Origin: Lachnospiraceae bacterium 3-1
GTDB lineage: Bacteria; Bacillota; Clostridia; Lachnospirales; Lachnospiraceae
Length of the DNA: 64,000 nucleotides
Reading direction: 5' to 3'
Assembly (NCBI GenBank): GCA_000403255.2
Contig: KE159571.1
Location: forward strand, 406,111 to 470,110
Numbering within the stretch: position 1 is the stretch's first letter; the number at the start of each line of letters is the position of its first letter. A model generated the notes under the pieces. The model made no database searches and was not told the origin of the DNA. It saw nothing but the letters and a program-made list of their open reading frames with translations. Position numbers and translations under genes: made by a program. Shown here piece by piece: positions 45,353-55,349 of the stretch.

Positions 45353-45769
45353 ATGAGAGAGTCAGATTGTATTTTTTGTAAGATTGCAGCAGGAGAAATC
45401 CCTTCTAAGACGATTTATGAGGATGAAAAATTTCGTGTGATTTTGGATATTAATCCAGCTACGAAGGGACATGCCCTGGTTATTGTGAAAGAACATTATG
45501 AAAATATTTATGAATTGCCGGAGGATATAGCGGCGGCTGCTATGGTTTTAGCCAAACGACTTGCCAAACATATGACAGAAATATTGAAGTGTGATGGGTT
45601 TAATATTATCCAAAATAATGGAAAAACTGCTGGACAGACAGTATTTCATTTTCATGTGCATTTGATTCCCAGATATGAAGGAGATGGGAACCAGGAAAAA
45701 ATGTGTTGGGATCATTTAGAGTTATCCCAAGAAGAATTAGATGATATTTGTCAAAAACTTTTCCAGTGA
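45353..45769 (+). CDS. HIT-family nucleotide hydrolase
   Basis: A 138-residue histidine-triad protein. The zinc-binding start reads CIFCKIAAGEIPSKT, the core AIQNNGKTAGQ-type region reads NIIQNNGKTAGQTVFHFH, and the triad is HFHVHLIPR. It would hydrolyse purine nucleoside phosphoramidates or dinucleotides. ATG 45353 follows AAGGAGG by six bases. Confidence 0.95.
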   Translation: MRESDCIFCKIAAGEIPSKTIYEDEKFRVILDINPATKGHALVIVKEHYENIYELPEDIAAAAMVLAKRLAKHMTEILKCDGFNIIQNNGKTAGQTVFHFHVHLIPRYEGDGNQEKMCWDHLELSQEELDDICQKLFQ

Positions 45770-45794
45770 TGCCGCCTGTTTGCTGGGAATGATT

Positions 45795-45831
45795 CTGCCA
45801 TGTCTGAAATATTGTTTTTCAGACATGGCAG
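45795..45831. terminator. 15-bp hairpin between convergent genes
   Basis: CTGCCATGTCTGAAA and TTTCAGACATGGCAG form a perfect 15-bp stem with a 7-base loop, between the convergent HIT and murG genes. No T run follows on either strand. Confidence 0.6.
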
Positions 45832-45884
45832 GAGGATATGAAATCTGTCGCTAAAGCGACCGTGTTCAGTGCGCAAAGTGTCTA

Positions 45885-46949
45885 TTAGGAACAAATCTCA
45901 TCAAAAAGTTGAATTACGGTTTCTACGGAATTCATCTGTTCACTTTTTTCCATGGCATTGATATATTGACTGCGGTTTTGGAAAAGTGTCTGAATCGCAT
46001 TTTGTAAAACCACATGATCTAGCTGTTCCTCTTCAATGACCATACTAAAGCCCTGGCGTTCAAAGGAGCGGGCATTTAGAATCTGATCCCCACGGCTGGC
46101 GTTAGCAGAAAGGGGAATGAGGATATTAGGTTTGCGTAAAGCGAGAAGCTCACATATGGCATTGGCGCCAGCTCTGGAAATTACAATATCTGCCAGGGCA
46201 AACATATCGCTCAATTCCTTGTTTGCGTATTCAAATTGGGCATATCCTTCTGTGTTGTTGAGAGAATTGTCCAGATTACCTTTTCCACAGAGATGGAGTA
46301 CTTGATAATCTTTTAAAAGGTCTGGAAGCAGGCTGCGCACAACCTCATTGATAAATTGGGAACCACTGCTGCCTCCCACTACCATAATAACGGGCTTTCC
46401 AGATTTGAAATGGCAGTATGTAAGTCCATTGAGACGATTGCCTGCCAGCAGTTCCTGGCGGATGGGAGAGCCTGTGAGAACGGCCTTATCCGAAGGAAGA
46501 TATTTTAGAGTTTCAGGAAAGTTGCAGCAAACCTTATAAGCGTTTGGAATCGCAAGTTTATTGGCGAGACCAGGGGTAATGTCCGATTCATGTATGATTG
46601 CTGGTATTTTTCGGTGTTTTGCCGCCAGAACTACCGGAACAGATACAAATCCTCCCTTAGAAAATACAATATTCGGCTTCAGCTTTTTCAATAAAGAGCG
46701 TGCCTGACCATAGCCTTTGATGACTTTGAAGGGGTCGGAAAAATTTTTCCAGTCGAAGTACCGGCGAAGCTTGCCGGAGGAAATTCCATAATAGGGAATT
46801 CCATATTGTTCTATTAATTTCTTTTCTATTCCATTATAAGAACCAATATAATGTATGTCATAGCCAAGTTCTTTTAACCTTGGCAGCAGGGCAATATTTG
46901 GTGTAACATGTCCGGCGGTGCCTCCGCCTGTTAAAACGATTCTTTTCAT
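45885..46949 (-). CDS. murG: UDP-GlcNAc:lipid I N-acetylglucosaminyltransferase MurG
   Basis: A 354-residue GT28 enzyme that makes lipid II on the inner face of the membrane. The N-terminal glycine loop is [20 protein letters not shown]; the acceptor region is [15 protein letters not shown] and [13 protein letters not shown]. The UDP-GlcNAc site is [15 protein letters not shown], with [15 protein letters not shown] and [16 protein letters not shown]. It is complete. It stands alone and is not in a dcw cluster, which happens in many clostridia; it could also be a second copy. Confidence 0.95.
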   Translation of the reverse strand: MKRIVLTGGGTAGHVTPNIALLPRLKELGYDIHYIGSYNGIEKKLIEQYGIPYYGISSGKLRRYFDWKNFSDPFKVIKGYGQARSLLKKLKPNIVFSKGGFVSVPVVLAAKHRKIPAIIHESDITPGLANKLAIPNAYKVCCNFPETLKYLPSDKAVLTGSPIRQELLAGNRLNGLTYCHFKSGKPVIMVVGGSSGSQFINEVVRSLLPDLLKDYQVLHLCGKGNLDNSLNNTEGYAQFEYANKELSDMFALADIVISRAGANAICELLALRKPNILIPLSANASRGDQILNARSFERQGFSMVIEEEQLDHVVLQNAIQTLFQNRSQYINAMEKSEQMNSVETVIQLFDEICS

Positions 46950-47189
46950 GGTGACCTCCTGGATATTATGATATTTGCACTACTCTTATCTTATACTGTT
47001 CCTCAGAAAAGTCAAGGGAGGACAAGGGTCGAAACATAGGAGAATATGCGATGAAAAAAGTTTTCTGGATACTTCACAGAATGAAGAAGAATATTTATAA
47101 TGGAAGATGGCAGGCAGATTCTATATGCATTGGAAAAGGTGGGTGTAAAAGATATGTCTGTGCATTTATGGAAAGGAGGGACATGCTTT

Positions 47190-47519
47190 ATGGAGAACTG
47201 GATGTTTTTTCTACAAAAATACCAAGAAATCCTTATAAAAGGGGCAGTAATTCTTATTGGATTGATTGCAATGCTGCTGCTGATAGGGATTTTAAGGCAG
47301 ATAAAAAAGCTCAATAAGGGCTTTCGAAATATTACAGAGAACATACAGGCGTATTTTGATGTGATACTGCGGGAGGAAGAAGAGGAAGAAGAGAAGCTCG
47401 CAAGTGCACAGGTACATAGTGAACGAAACGAGGAAAAGAAAGAAAGTTTGGACAAAGAACATAAGAAGATGGAAGACGAGAAATTGGTGAATGCTGTATT
47501 ACAGGAATACTTTTCCTAA
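47190..47519 (+). CDS. Small membrane protein with acidic coiled coil
   Basis: A 109-residue protein with one membrane helix (about residues 16-36, GAVILIGLIAMLLLIGIL) and a charged, Glu-rich cytoplasmic helix (REEEEEEEKLASAQ). No family recognised. ATG 47190 follows AAAGGAGG at long spacing; the frame is open back to 47100. It precedes pgi, which has its own promoter. Confidence 0.6.
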   Translation: MENWMFFLQKYQEILIKGAVILIGLIAMLLLIGILRQIKKLNKGFRNITENIQAYFDVILREEEEEEEKLASAQVHSERNEEKKESLDKEHKKMEDEKLVNAVLQEYFS

Positions 47520-47534
47520 TTAGCTTTTTTCCGT

Positions 47535-47563
47535 TTGACGAAGTAGGACAGATTTGTTACAAT
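47535..47563 (+). promoter_or_regulatory. Sigma-A promoter of pgi
   Basis: TTGACG and TACAAT separated by 17 bases, 74 bases before the pgi start. Confidence 0.75.
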
Positions 47564-47637
47564 ATTCCATAAGTGGAGCGAAGAATGCCCACAGTGGAAT
47601 TCTTTTGGAAAACAATAAAAGACAAAGGAGTGGAATC

Positions 47638-48984
47638 ATGGAAAAAGTAACATTTGATTATGGAAAAGCTTCAGGATTTGTCAGCCAGGAAGAGGTTGGC
47701 TATATGACCAAGCTGGTGGAGGATGCCAGGGAACTGTTAGTTTCAAAAACAGGAGCAGGCAATGATTTTCTGGGATGGCTGGATTTGCCGGTGGAATATG
47801 ATAAGGAAGAATTTGCAAGAATCAAAAAAGCAGCGGAAAGAATTCAGGGTGATTCAGAAGTTTTGGTGGTAATTGGAATTGGTGGATCTTATCTGGGAGC
47901 CAGGGCTGCTGTTGAATTTCTGAGACATGGATTTTACAATATTGTATCCAAAGAAATTCGTAAGACGCCAGAGATTTATTTTGCAGGAAACAGTATTAGC
48001 AGCTCATATCTTGCTGAACTGATAGAAGTAATCGGAGATCGTGATTTTTCAGTAAATGTTATTTCTAAATCAGGAACTACTACAGAACCAGCAATTGCAT
48101 TCCGTGTATTCAAAGAAATACTAGAGAAGAAATATGGAAAAGAAGGTGCAGCAAAGAGAATTTATGCAACTACAGATAAAGCAAGAGGCGCGCTGAAAGG
48201 ACTTGCAACCGAGGAGGGCTATGAGACCTTTGTGGTACCTGATGATGTCGGCGGGCGTTTTTCCGTATTGACAGCAGTTGGATTGCTTCCGATTGCAGTG
48301 AGTGGAGCAGATATTGATAAGCTGATGGAAGGTGCAGCAGCAGGACGTGAGATGGCATTGAATCAGCCGTTTGCTGAAAATGATGCAATGCAGTATGCAG
48401 CAGTGCGCAACATTCTGTTGAGAAAAGGAAAATTCATCGAAGTACTGGCAAATTATGAGCCATCTCTTCACTATGTTTCAGAATGGTGGAAGCAGCTTTA
48501 TGGAGAAAGTGAAGGAAAAGATCAAAAAGGAATCTTCCCTGCAGCAGTAGATTTGACCACAGACCTGCATTCTATGGGACAGTTTATTCAGGATGGCGCA
48601 AGAATTATGTTTGAGACGGTTATGAGTGTTGAGAAATCACGTCATACGGTAAAAATCAATGAAGAGCCAGTTGATTTGGATGGGCTGAATTATCTTGCTG
48701 GAAAAGATATGGATTTTGTAAATAAGAATGCTATGAATGGAACAATCCTTGCTCATACAGACGGAAATGTACCGAATTTGGTGGTAAATATCCCAGAGCA
48801 GAATGAATATTATCTTGGCGAATTATTCTATTTCTATGAATTTGCCTGTGGGTTAAGCGGATATCTGTTAGGTGTAAATCCATTTAACCAGCCAGGAGTT
48901 GAGAGCTACAAACGTAATATGTTTGCGCTGCTTGGCAAGCCAGGATATGAAGCAGAACGGGAAGAATTATTAAAGAGATTGTGA
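47638..48984 (+). CDS. pgi: Glucose-6-phosphate isomerase
   Basis: A 448-residue glycolytic isomerase of the short Firmicutes type. It has the sugar-phosphate motif [19 protein letters not shown], the [19 protein letters not shown] segment, [16 protein letters not shown], and the C-terminal catalytic region [14 protein letters not shown]. All active-site motifs I can see are intact. ATG 47638 follows AAAGGAG; the longer frame from 47554 includes the promoter's 3' side. A strong terminator follows. Confidence 0.97.
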   Translation: MEKVTFDYGKASGFVSQEEVGYMTKLVEDARELLVSKTGAGNDFLGWLDLPVEYDKEEFARIKKAAERIQGDSEVLVVIGIGGSYLGARAAVEFLRHGFYNIVSKEIRKTPEIYFAGNSISSSYLAELIEVIGDRDFSVNVISKSGTTTEPAIAFRVFKEILEKKYGKEGAAKRIYATTDKARGALKGLATEEGYETFVVPDDVGGRFSVLTAVGLLPIAVSGADIDKLMEGAAAGREMALNQPFAENDAMQYAAVRNILLRKGKFIEVLANYEPSLHYVSEWWKQLYGESEGKDQKGIFPAAVDLTTDLHSMGQFIQDGARIMFETVMSVEKSRHTVKINEEPVDLDGLNYLAGKDMDFVNKNAMNGTILAHTDGNVPNLVVNIPEQNEYYLGELFYFYEFACGLSGYLLGVNPFNQPGVESYKRNMFALLGKPGYEAEREELLKRL

Positions 48985-49004
48985 AAATGTATTTTAATAT
49001 GTAA

Positions 49005-49040
49005 AAAAAGGACCTTTGGAATTGACCAAAGGTCCTTTTT
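49005..49040 (+). terminator. Rho-independent terminator of pgi
   Basis: AAAAAGGACCTTTGG aattga CCAAAGGTCCTTTTT is a perfect 15-bp stem with T run. Confidence 0.92.
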
Positions 49041-49121
49041 GCTTGTGGGTAATGAGTTAAGCAGCCGTATTTGCGCAGATATGTGACTCAAATCAACAAT
49101 CTGGTGATCAGTGAGTGCCTA

Positions 49122-50852
49122 TTATAGTTGGAAAGCATTCATATTTGCTTCCAGAGAAGAGGCAATATCCTGCAATTTGGCGGCATGTTCGGAAATACCA
49201 TGCATAATGTTTGCAACTTCCATAACGGCAGCAGAGGTTTCCTGAGTGTTTGCTGCATTTTGTTCTGCAATAGAGGTAAGATTCTGTACAACATCTACAA
49301 TATTAATACGTGCGTTGTTTAACTGATTCGTACGGTCAGCAATGGAATCAACGTTTGCAACAGAAGCGACGATGCCTCCCTGAACCTGGGAAAAGGTAGA
49401 ACCAGTTTTTGTTACATTTTCATTTTGCTGTGTCATAATTTCTTTTACAGATTCCATAGTCGCAACTGCCTTTTGAGAATCTTCCAGCAGATTATAAATA
49501 ATATTGTCGATCTGACTGGCAGATTCATTGGATTGCTCTGCAAGTTTTTGTATCTGGGAGGCAACAACAGCAAAGCCGCGTCCGGCTTCCCCTGCCCGTG
49601 CAGCCTCTATGGAGGCATTCAAAGATAGTAGGCTGGTCTCATCGGCAATAGAGGAAATCAAAGAAGTGGCTTCTTTGATCTTAAGGGCAGATTCATTGGT
49701 TGTATGTGTCTGTTTGTATATCATATTGATCGAATCAATGGCACGTTGGTTTACAGAATCCAGTTCATGGAGTGTGGTATTTGCATGGTCACTGGAAGTT
49801 CTGATGGATTGTGCAAGACTGCGAAGAGAAGAAACTTCAGACGAGGTGTTTTCTACCATATTTCCAATTAATAGAATGTCATCGCTAGCTTTTTGTGTTT
49901 CTTCAGCCTGATTCGTTGCACCAGCCGCAATTTCATTGACCGCTCGTTCTACATTCTGGACAGTTCCAAAAGTTGTGGTAGCGCTGTTGGCTAAGGATTC
50001 TGAGGTGCTAAAAAGTAGTGCGCTTTGCTGTTGGATATCAGAAATGATATCAGCTAATGCTTCCCGTAGGGATAGAAGCGCAGCTCCTGTAGCTCCTGTT
50101 TCATCTTTCCGTTTGCTGATTTTTTCCAGACGTGCATCTTTGGTGAGATCCATTTTGGCAAACTTTTCTACAATTTGTGAGATTGTAATAATCGGCTGCG
50201 TCATTCGGGCAATCATAAAGTAGCCGATGATGCTGAGTAAAACGGTAAGGAGGGTACAGGAAACAAAGGCACGGGTGGCAACATCCGTAACTGGTTTTAG
50301 AATCTCGTCTTCGTCTACAGCAAGCAACAGGATAGCCTTTCCTTTTCCCGCTACATAATAAGAGGTATAAATGTTTTCCCCGTGATAACGATAATGAAGA
50401 ACATCTGGTTCTGGCATATTGCCAGCAGCCAACTGTTCCACCAATTCTGTAAGTGGAGCGGCGTCTGTGGCTTGTCCGATGAGCTGATTGTCTGGATGAT
50501 ATAGAATCGTTCCATCTGTGCCTAATACATAAAAGTAGCTGGAGCTAATATTTTGTAATCCAATATCCTTTAATGTTTTCTCCAAACGATTCTTGCGCAG
50601 ATGTATCACAGAATTTCTCAAGTTTTGATCTAACACCTTTCCATAAGAGTTTGTAATATCATACATATAACTTGTAGTAGTGTTTATGATATTCTTCTTT
50701 ACATTTGGAATGATTATGCAAATACTAAGAAAAGTAGTTGCAATGATGGAAAACAGAAGAACACCTAAAACTTTTGTTTTAATGGAGGAAAGCTTTATTC
50801 GGCCTGAGGGCTTGGTTCTTTTCTCCGCAGATGGGGCATTTATTTGTTTCAC
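49122..50852 (-). CDS. Methyl-accepting chemotaxis protein
   Basis: A 576-residue chemoreceptor. The first helix (about residues 28-50) is followed by a Cache-type sensor ([18 protein letters not shown]), then a second helix (about 188-210), HAMP, and the long MCP signalling helices with the hairpin tip [20 protein letters not shown] and [18 protein letters not shown]. It signals to CheA/CheW and the flagellum encoded elsewhere. No CheR-binding pentapeptide is visible at the C-terminus. It is monocistronic with its own promoter. Confidence 0.95.
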   Translation of the reverse strand: MKQINAPSAEKRTKPSGRIKLSSIKTKVLGVLLFSIIATTFLSICIIIPNVKKNIINTTTSYMYDITNSYGKVLDQNLRNSVIHLRKNRLEKTLKDIGLQNISSSYFYVLGTDGTILYHPDNQLIGQATDAAPLTELVEQLAAGNMPEPDVLHYRYHGENIYTSYYVAGKGKAILLLAVDEDEILKPVTDVATRAFVSCTLLTVLLSIIGYFMIARMTQPIITISQIVEKFAKMDLTKDARLEKISKRKDETGATGAALLSLREALADIISDIQQQSALLFSTSESLANSATTTFGTVQNVERAVNEIAAGATNQAEETQKASDDILLIGNMVENTSSEVSSLRSLAQSIRTSSDHANTTLHELDSVNQRAIDSINMIYKQTHTTNESALKIKEATSLISSIADETSLLSLNASIEAARAGEAGRGFAVVASQIQKLAEQSNESASQIDNIIYNLLEDSQKAVATMESVKEIMTQQNENVTKTGSTFSQVQGGIVASVANVDSIADRTNQLNNARINIVDVVQNLTSIAEQNAANTQETSAAVMEVANIMHGISEHAAKLQDIASSLEANMNAFQL

Positions 50853-50883
50853 GAAATATCCTCCTTTTACTTCATATTGTAAT

Positions 50884-50912
50884 ATTATAGCAGTTTGCTT
50901 ATTTTATTGCAA
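50884..50912 (-). promoter_or_regulatory. Sigma-A promoter of the chemoreceptor gene
   Basis: On the minus strand TTGCAA and TATAAT are separated by 17 bases. This is sigma-A rather than sigma-28 type. Confidence 0.75.
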
Positions 50913-51038
50913 TAAAAAGCAAAAAAATAGGAAAAATTGTACAATAAATATCTGAAAACCCAGCAAGTGGGAGGAACACAAATAAAAAATATTATGGTAT
51001 GATTCCATATCTATTACAATAAAATTAAGACATCTCCC

Positions 51039-51102
51039 TTGACAATTTACAATTTCTTTGCTATAGTGTAACAAGTTCGTAACATTTGTAACAAAAAACG
51101 AA
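51039..51102 (+). promoter_or_regulatory. Strong promoter followed by GTAACA repeats
   Basis: TTGACA and TATAGT are separated by 17 bases. Immediately after, GTAACA occurs three times (from about 51068, 51079 and 51089), spaced 10-11 bases. It could be an operator near the start of transcription of the SH3-hydrolase gene. Confidence 0.65.
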
Positions 51103-51164
51103 TAAAATAACATACAAACTTAAAAAATGGAAATGTTATTTTAGCAAAAATTCAGGAGGTTGAT

Positions 51165-52691
51165 ATGAAATTCGATAAGAAGGTTATGGAAAGCGGAATG
51201 GTTGTAGCTTTCTTGCTAGCGCTAACAGCTTCTTCTGTGTATGGTACAGATGCGACAACTCAGCGCCCAGACAGCCGGGAAGTAGAATTATTATCAGAAA
51301 TGCCAGAAGTAAGTGATACGACAGAAACTGCAACAAAAGTGCGAGTGATGCAGGATATTGTGGCAGCATCTATCACAGAAAATGAGCCTGGACAGAAAGC
51401 AGAAGACATACAGGAAATAAATGAAAAGGTAAAGGCAGAAGATGCTTCTGAGAAGAAAACAGGGAGTATTGGGATTTTGGCTGAAGCGCTGAAAGAAGAT
51501 TCTGAAACCCCAAAGAACGCTGTTGAGGCAGAACCACAAGTAGAAGAAAACTCTAAGTCAGAGGAAGCAGTAGAGCCAGAAAAAGAGGAAGGCTCAAAGT
51601 TACAGGAGATGGTGGAACCAGAGCAAGAGGAAGGTTCTGAGCCAGAGAAAACTGTGGAACCAGAAACAGAAGAGGTTTCTGAGAACGAGTTGGCAGAGGA
51701 ACTTAAAAATCAGGAAGAAATCCCAGAAGAATCTGACAATACCGATGAACCAAAACGCCAGCAGGATGAGCTGGTGGAAGTTGTAAGTGAAGAGGTTTCA
51801 CCATGGGCTTCCAAGCTGTTACCAAGTGTGGAAGATTTCTTGAATGTCCGCACAGAACCCTCCGATGAGGCGGAACTTGCAGGTAAGCTTCATAAAGGAG
51901 CATCCGCAGATATCCTGGAAAAAGGAGAGGAATGGACCAAAATCAGCTCTGGAAGTGTAGAAGGATATGTGAAAAATGAGTTCTGTGTAACTGGATTGGA
52001 AGCAGAAGCTCTTGCAAATCAAGTAGGTACCACATACGCTACAGCAGTTACTGGCGGTGTGAGAGTCAGAGAAAATGCATCTTCCTCAGAAGATACAGAG
52101 ATATTGGATGTATTGGAAGAGGGCGGAAAAGCGAAAGTAGATACAGAAGCAGAAACACCAGAAGGCTGGGTTGCAGTTAAAATGGAAGAAGGCACAGGTT
52201 ACATCAGTGCAGAATTTGTAAATGTTGAGTTAAAGCTGGGCAAAGCGATTTCTATTGAAGAAGAGCGGGCAGCAATTGCAGCCGCAGAAGCAGAGAAAGC
52301 GAAAAAAGCACAGCAGGCCAGCAGTGGAACCACCCAGCGGGGAGCTGTATCAGCATCTTATGATGATGTTACATTGCTGGGAGCCTTGATTCAGTGTGAA
52401 GCAGGTAGCGAGCCTTACGAAGGAAAGCTAGCGGTAGGCGCAGTCGTTATGAATCGTCTCCGTGCAGGGTATGCAGGAAGCATTTCAGGCGTTATTTACC
52501 AGGGTGGACAATTTACACCTGCATCTAACGGTATGTTGTCAAGTGTATTGGCAAACGGTGTATCTGGAAGCTGCATTCAGGCAGCTCAGGAAGCAATTGG
52601 AGGCGCCAGCAATGTAGGTGGAGCAACTAGCTTCCGGCGGGCATCTTCTGGTGCATCTGGAATTGTAATTGGAAATCATGTATTTTTCTAA
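51165..52691 (+). CDS. Secreted SH3 / SleB-type cell-wall hydrolase
   Basis: A 508-residue exported protein. It has a signal peptide (about residues 1-27, MVVAFLLALTASSVYG) and a long acidic region of Glu/Pro/Ser repeats (about 85-200). Two bacterial SH3 domains follow (LNVRTEPSDEAELAGKLHKG and VRVRENASSSEDTEIL), then a helical Ala/Lys linker. The C-terminal SleB/CwlJ-type hydrolase domain (LLGALIQCEAGSEPYEGKLA, VGAVVMNRLRAGY) carries the catalytic Glu. It probably cuts peptidoglycan in growth or germination. The acidic linker may keep it near the wall. Confidence 0.9.
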   Translation: MKFDKKVMESGMVVAFLLALTASSVYGTDATTQRPDSREVELLSEMPEVSDTTETATKVRVMQDIVAASITENEPGQKAEDIQEINEKVKAEDASEKKTGSIGILAEALKEDSETPKNAVEAEPQVEENSKSEEAVEPEKEEGSKLQEMVEPEQEEGSEPEKTVEPETEEVSENELAEELKNQEEIPEESDNTDEPKRQQDELVEVVSEEVSPWASKLLPSVEDFLNVRTEPSDEAELAGKLHKGASADILEKGEEWTKISSGSVEGYVKNEFCVTGLEAEALANQVGTTYATAVTGGVRVRENASSSEDTEILDVLEEGGKAKVDTEAETPEGWVAVKMEEGTGYISAEFVNVELKLGKAISIEEERAAIAAAEAEKAKKAQQASSGTTQRGAVSASYDDVTLLGALIQCEAGSEPYEGKLAVGAVVMNRLRAGYAGSISGVIYQGGQFTPASNGMLSSVLANGVSGSCIQAAQEAIGGASNVGGATSFRRASSGASGIVIGNHVFF

Positions 52692-52706
52692 ATAAATAAT
52701 AGAAGT

Positions 52707-52760
52707 AGGACAAAGCGTACTATCTTTAAAAATCAAAAGGATGGTACGCTTTGTCCTTTT
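52707..52760 (+). terminator. Rho-independent terminator
   Basis: AGGACAAAGCGTAC and GTACGCTTTGTCCT form a 14-bp stem followed by TTT, just after the SleB-type gene. Confidence 0.85.
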
Positions 52761-52783
52761 ATGTTATCTTCTGGGATTAAATA

Positions 52784-52812
52784 TTGTATTATGTGTAAAA
52801 ATATAGTAAGAT
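52784..52812 (+). promoter_or_regulatory. Sigma-A promoter of nfeD-stomatin
   Basis: TTGTAT and TAAGAT are separated by 17 bases, 33 bases before the NfeD start. Confidence 0.65.
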
Positions 52813-52845
52813 AAACTAGAAGAAAACCCTGAAAGGAGGGAATTT

Positions 52846-53277
52846 ATGGATGGTATTTTCTGGTTGATTGTAATTGTGGTGATGGCAATCATTGAAATCA
52901 TCACTCTGGGACTTACTACCATCTGGTTTGCAGGTGGGGCGTTGATTGCATTTATAGCAAGTCTGCTAGGCGTTAATTTATTGGTACAGAGTATATTGTT
53001 TGTGGTAATATCCGTGATCCTGCTGGCAGTTACAAGACCATTGGCAGTGGAATTTTTTAATACCAACAGAACAAAGACCAATGCGGAAAGCTTAATAGGG
53101 AAGACGGCTGTTGTTTTGCAGGAAATTGATAATCTAAGAGCAAAAGGAATGGTTAGTGTGGATGGTCAGGAATGGTCTGCAAGATCTGTGCAGGATAAGA
53201 TTATCCCAAATGAAACTCAGGTTGAAATTGTGGAAATCAGTGGTGTCAAGCTGCTGGTGAAGGAAAAAGAAATATAA
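52846..53277 (+). CDS. NfeD-family membrane protein
   Basis: A 143-residue short NfeD protein with three membrane helices (about residues 5-80, WLIVIVVMAIIEIITLGL) and a C-terminal OB-fold domain (LIGKTAVVLQEIDNLRAKGM, then VSVDGQEWSARS). It pairs with the stomatin-like protein encoded 20 bp downstream, forming a lipid-microdomain scaffold pair known in many bacteria. Confidence 0.92.
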   Translation: MDGIFWLIVIVVMAIIEIITLGLTTIWFAGGALIAFIASLLGVNLLVQSILFVVISVILLAVTRPLAVEFFNTNRTKTNAESLIGKTAVVLQEIDNLRAKGMVSVDGQEWSARSVQDKIIPNETQVEIVEISGVKLLVKEKEI

Positions 53278-53297
53278 TTTTTTGGAGGGTTTATCGT

Positions 53298-54224
53298 ATG
53301 GCAGGATATATTATAGTATTGTTATTAATGATTTTTGGCTTAATAATTGTGGCGTCTTGTGTAAAGATTGTTCCTCAGGCACATGCCCTTGTTATTGAGC
53401 GTTTGGGTGGTTACCAAGGTACCTGGGGCGTAGGATTGCATTTTAAAGTTCCATTTATTGACCGGGTGGCAAAACGTGTATTGCTGAAAGAACAAGTAGT
53501 AGATTTTGCACCCCAGCCGGTGATTACCAAAGATAATGTTACCATGCGAATTGATACGGTTGTGTATTTTCAAATTACAGATCCTAAGCTTTTTGCTTAT
53601 GGGGTAGAAAATCCCATTATGGCAATTGAAAATTTGACGGCAACCACATTGCGTAATATTATTGGTGATTTAGAATTAGATGAAACTCTCACCTCTAGAG
53701 AATTGATTAATACAAAGATGCGAGCTTCCTTAGATGTGGCTACAGATCCTTGGGGCATAAAGGTGAATCGTGTGGAATTGAAAAATATTATTCCACCTCA
53801 GCAAATTCAGGATGCTATGGAGAAGCAGGCAAAAGCGGAGCGTGAACGCCGTGCGGCTGTTACTCAAGCGGAAGGTGAGAAGACGGCAACTGTCTTGGTG
53901 GCAGAGGGAAAGAAGGAATCTGCAATTTTGGATGCAGAGGCAGAAAAACAGGCAGCGATTCTTCGGGCGGAAGCAAAGAAAGAAGCTACCATGCGCGAAG
54001 CAGAAGGTGAGGCAGAGGCAATTTTAAGAATTCAGAAGGCTAATGCAGATGGACTTCGATTCTTAAAAGAAGCAGCGCCGGACAGTGCCGTGCTCCAGAT
54101 AAAGAGTTTGGAAGCATTTGAAAGGGCAGCGGATGGTAAGGCTACAAAGATTATCATTCCTTCAGAGATTCAGGGCTTGGCAGGCTTGGCAAAGTCCTTA
54201 ACAGAAATTGGAAAAGAGAATTAA
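53298..54224 (+). CDS. SPFH/Band 7 stomatin-like protein
   Basis: A 308-residue stomatin/paraslipin. It has one N-terminal membrane helix (about residues 3-20) and the Band 7 domain (QAHALVIERLGGYQGTWGVG, LKEQVVDFAPQPVITKDNV, VNRVELKNIIPPQQIQDAM). A long Ala/Glu coiled coil follows (AEGEKTATVLVAEGKKESA). It oligomerises at the membrane with the NfeD partner. Confidence 0.95.
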   Translation: MAGYIIVLLLMIFGLIIVASCVKIVPQAHALVIERLGGYQGTWGVGLHFKVPFIDRVAKRVLLKEQVVDFAPQPVITKDNVTMRIDTVVYFQITDPKLFAYGVENPIMAIENLTATTLRNIIGDLELDETLTSRELINTKMRASLDVATDPWGIKVNRVELKNIIPPQQIQDAMEKQAKAERERRAAVTQAEGEKTATVLVAEGKKESAILDAEAEKQAAILRAEAKKEATMREAEGEAEAILRIQKANADGLRFLKEAAPDSAVLQIKSLEAFERAADGKATKIIIPSEIQGLAGLAKSLTEIGKEN

Positions 54225-54299
54225 ATGCTTATAACAGGAAACGGGCAGTCATATCCAGCGGGCAGTCCGTTTTCCTGTGAGATATGAAAGGAGAAATAC

Positions 54300-55286
54300 A
54301 TGAATCTAAAAGGACGGAGTTTTTTAAAATTAAAGGATTTTACTTCAGAGGAAATTACATATTTGGTTGAGTTGGGAGAAAAATTAAAAGAAAAAAAGAA
54401 ACAGGGGATTGCCCATGATGAATTAAAAGGAAAAAATATTGCGTTAATTTTTGAAAAGACAAGCACCAGAACCCGCTGTTCTTTCGAGGTAGCAGCCTAT
54501 GATTTGGGTATGCATGTAACATATTTAGACCCTTCTGGTTCACAGATTGGAAAAAAGGAGAGTATTCGGGATACTGCAAGGGTATTGGGCAGAATGTATG
54601 ATGGAATTGAATATCGAGGATATGGACAGGAAATTGTGGAAGAGCTGGCAGAATATGCAGGGGTTCCAGTATGGAATGGACTTACCAATGAATTTCATCC
54701 TACCCAGATGATTGCAGATATGATGACGGTTCAGGAAAAACTTGGACGGTTAAAAAATATTAAATTTGTTTATATGGGAGACGCCCGGTATAATATGGGG
54801 AATTCTTTGATGGTAACATGTGCAAAATTGGGTATGGATTTTGTGGCATGTACCAGCAAAAATTATTTTCCAGAAGAAGAATTGGTTTCTTATTGTAAAG
54901 AGATTGCAAAGGAGACAGGTGGTTCGGTTACCTTGACAGATCAGGTAGAGGAAGGAACAAAGGATGCAGATGTGATTTATACAGACGTATGGGTGTCCAT
55001 GGGTGAAGCCGAGGAAGTTTGGGAAGAACGTATTCGGGAGCTGATGCCGTATCAGGTCAATGAGAAGGTGATGGGATATGCGAAGCCTACTGCAATTTTC
55101 ATGCATTGTCTGCCAGCCTTCCATGATTTGGAAACTACCATCGGAAAGCAGATTTATGAAAAATTTGGTATTACAGAGATGGAAGTAACAAACCAGGTAT
55201 TTGAAAGTGAACAGTCTGTGGTATTTGATGAGGCGGAAAATCGTATGCACAGTATCAAGGCTATTATGTATGCTACGTTAAAATAG
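54300..55286 (+). CDS. argF: Ornithine carbamoyltransferase
   Basis: A 328-residue enzyme converting ornithine and carbamoyl phosphate to citrulline, for arginine synthesis or breakdown. Motifs are the carbamoyl-phosphate loop [17 protein letters not shown], the [12 protein letters not shown] segment, [12 protein letters not shown] and the ornithine-binding [11 protein letters not shown] 54300 follows AAAGGAG. No other arginine gene is next to it, so its pathway direction cannot be read from context. Confidence 0.96.
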   Translation: MNLKGRSFLKLKDFTSEEITYLVELGEKLKEKKKQGIAHDELKGKNIALIFEKTSTRTRCSFEVAAYDLGMHVTYLDPSGSQIGKKESIRDTARVLGRMYDGIEYRGYGQEIVEELAEYAGVPVWNGLTNEFHPTQMIADMMTVQEKLGRLKNIKFVYMGDARYNMGNSLMVTCAKLGMDFVACTSKNYFPEEELVSYCKEIAKETGGSVTLTDQVEEGTKDADVIYTDVWVSMGEAEEVWEERIRELMPYQVNEKVMGYAKPTAIFMHCLPAFHDLETTIGKQIYEKFGITEMEVTNQVFESEQSVVFDEAENRMHSIKAIMYATLK

Positions 55287-55349
55287 ATATGTTTTCAATG
55301 GTTATGCCCAATGGTTGATTTTTAAAGAAGTCATAGAATGGAGGAAGCT

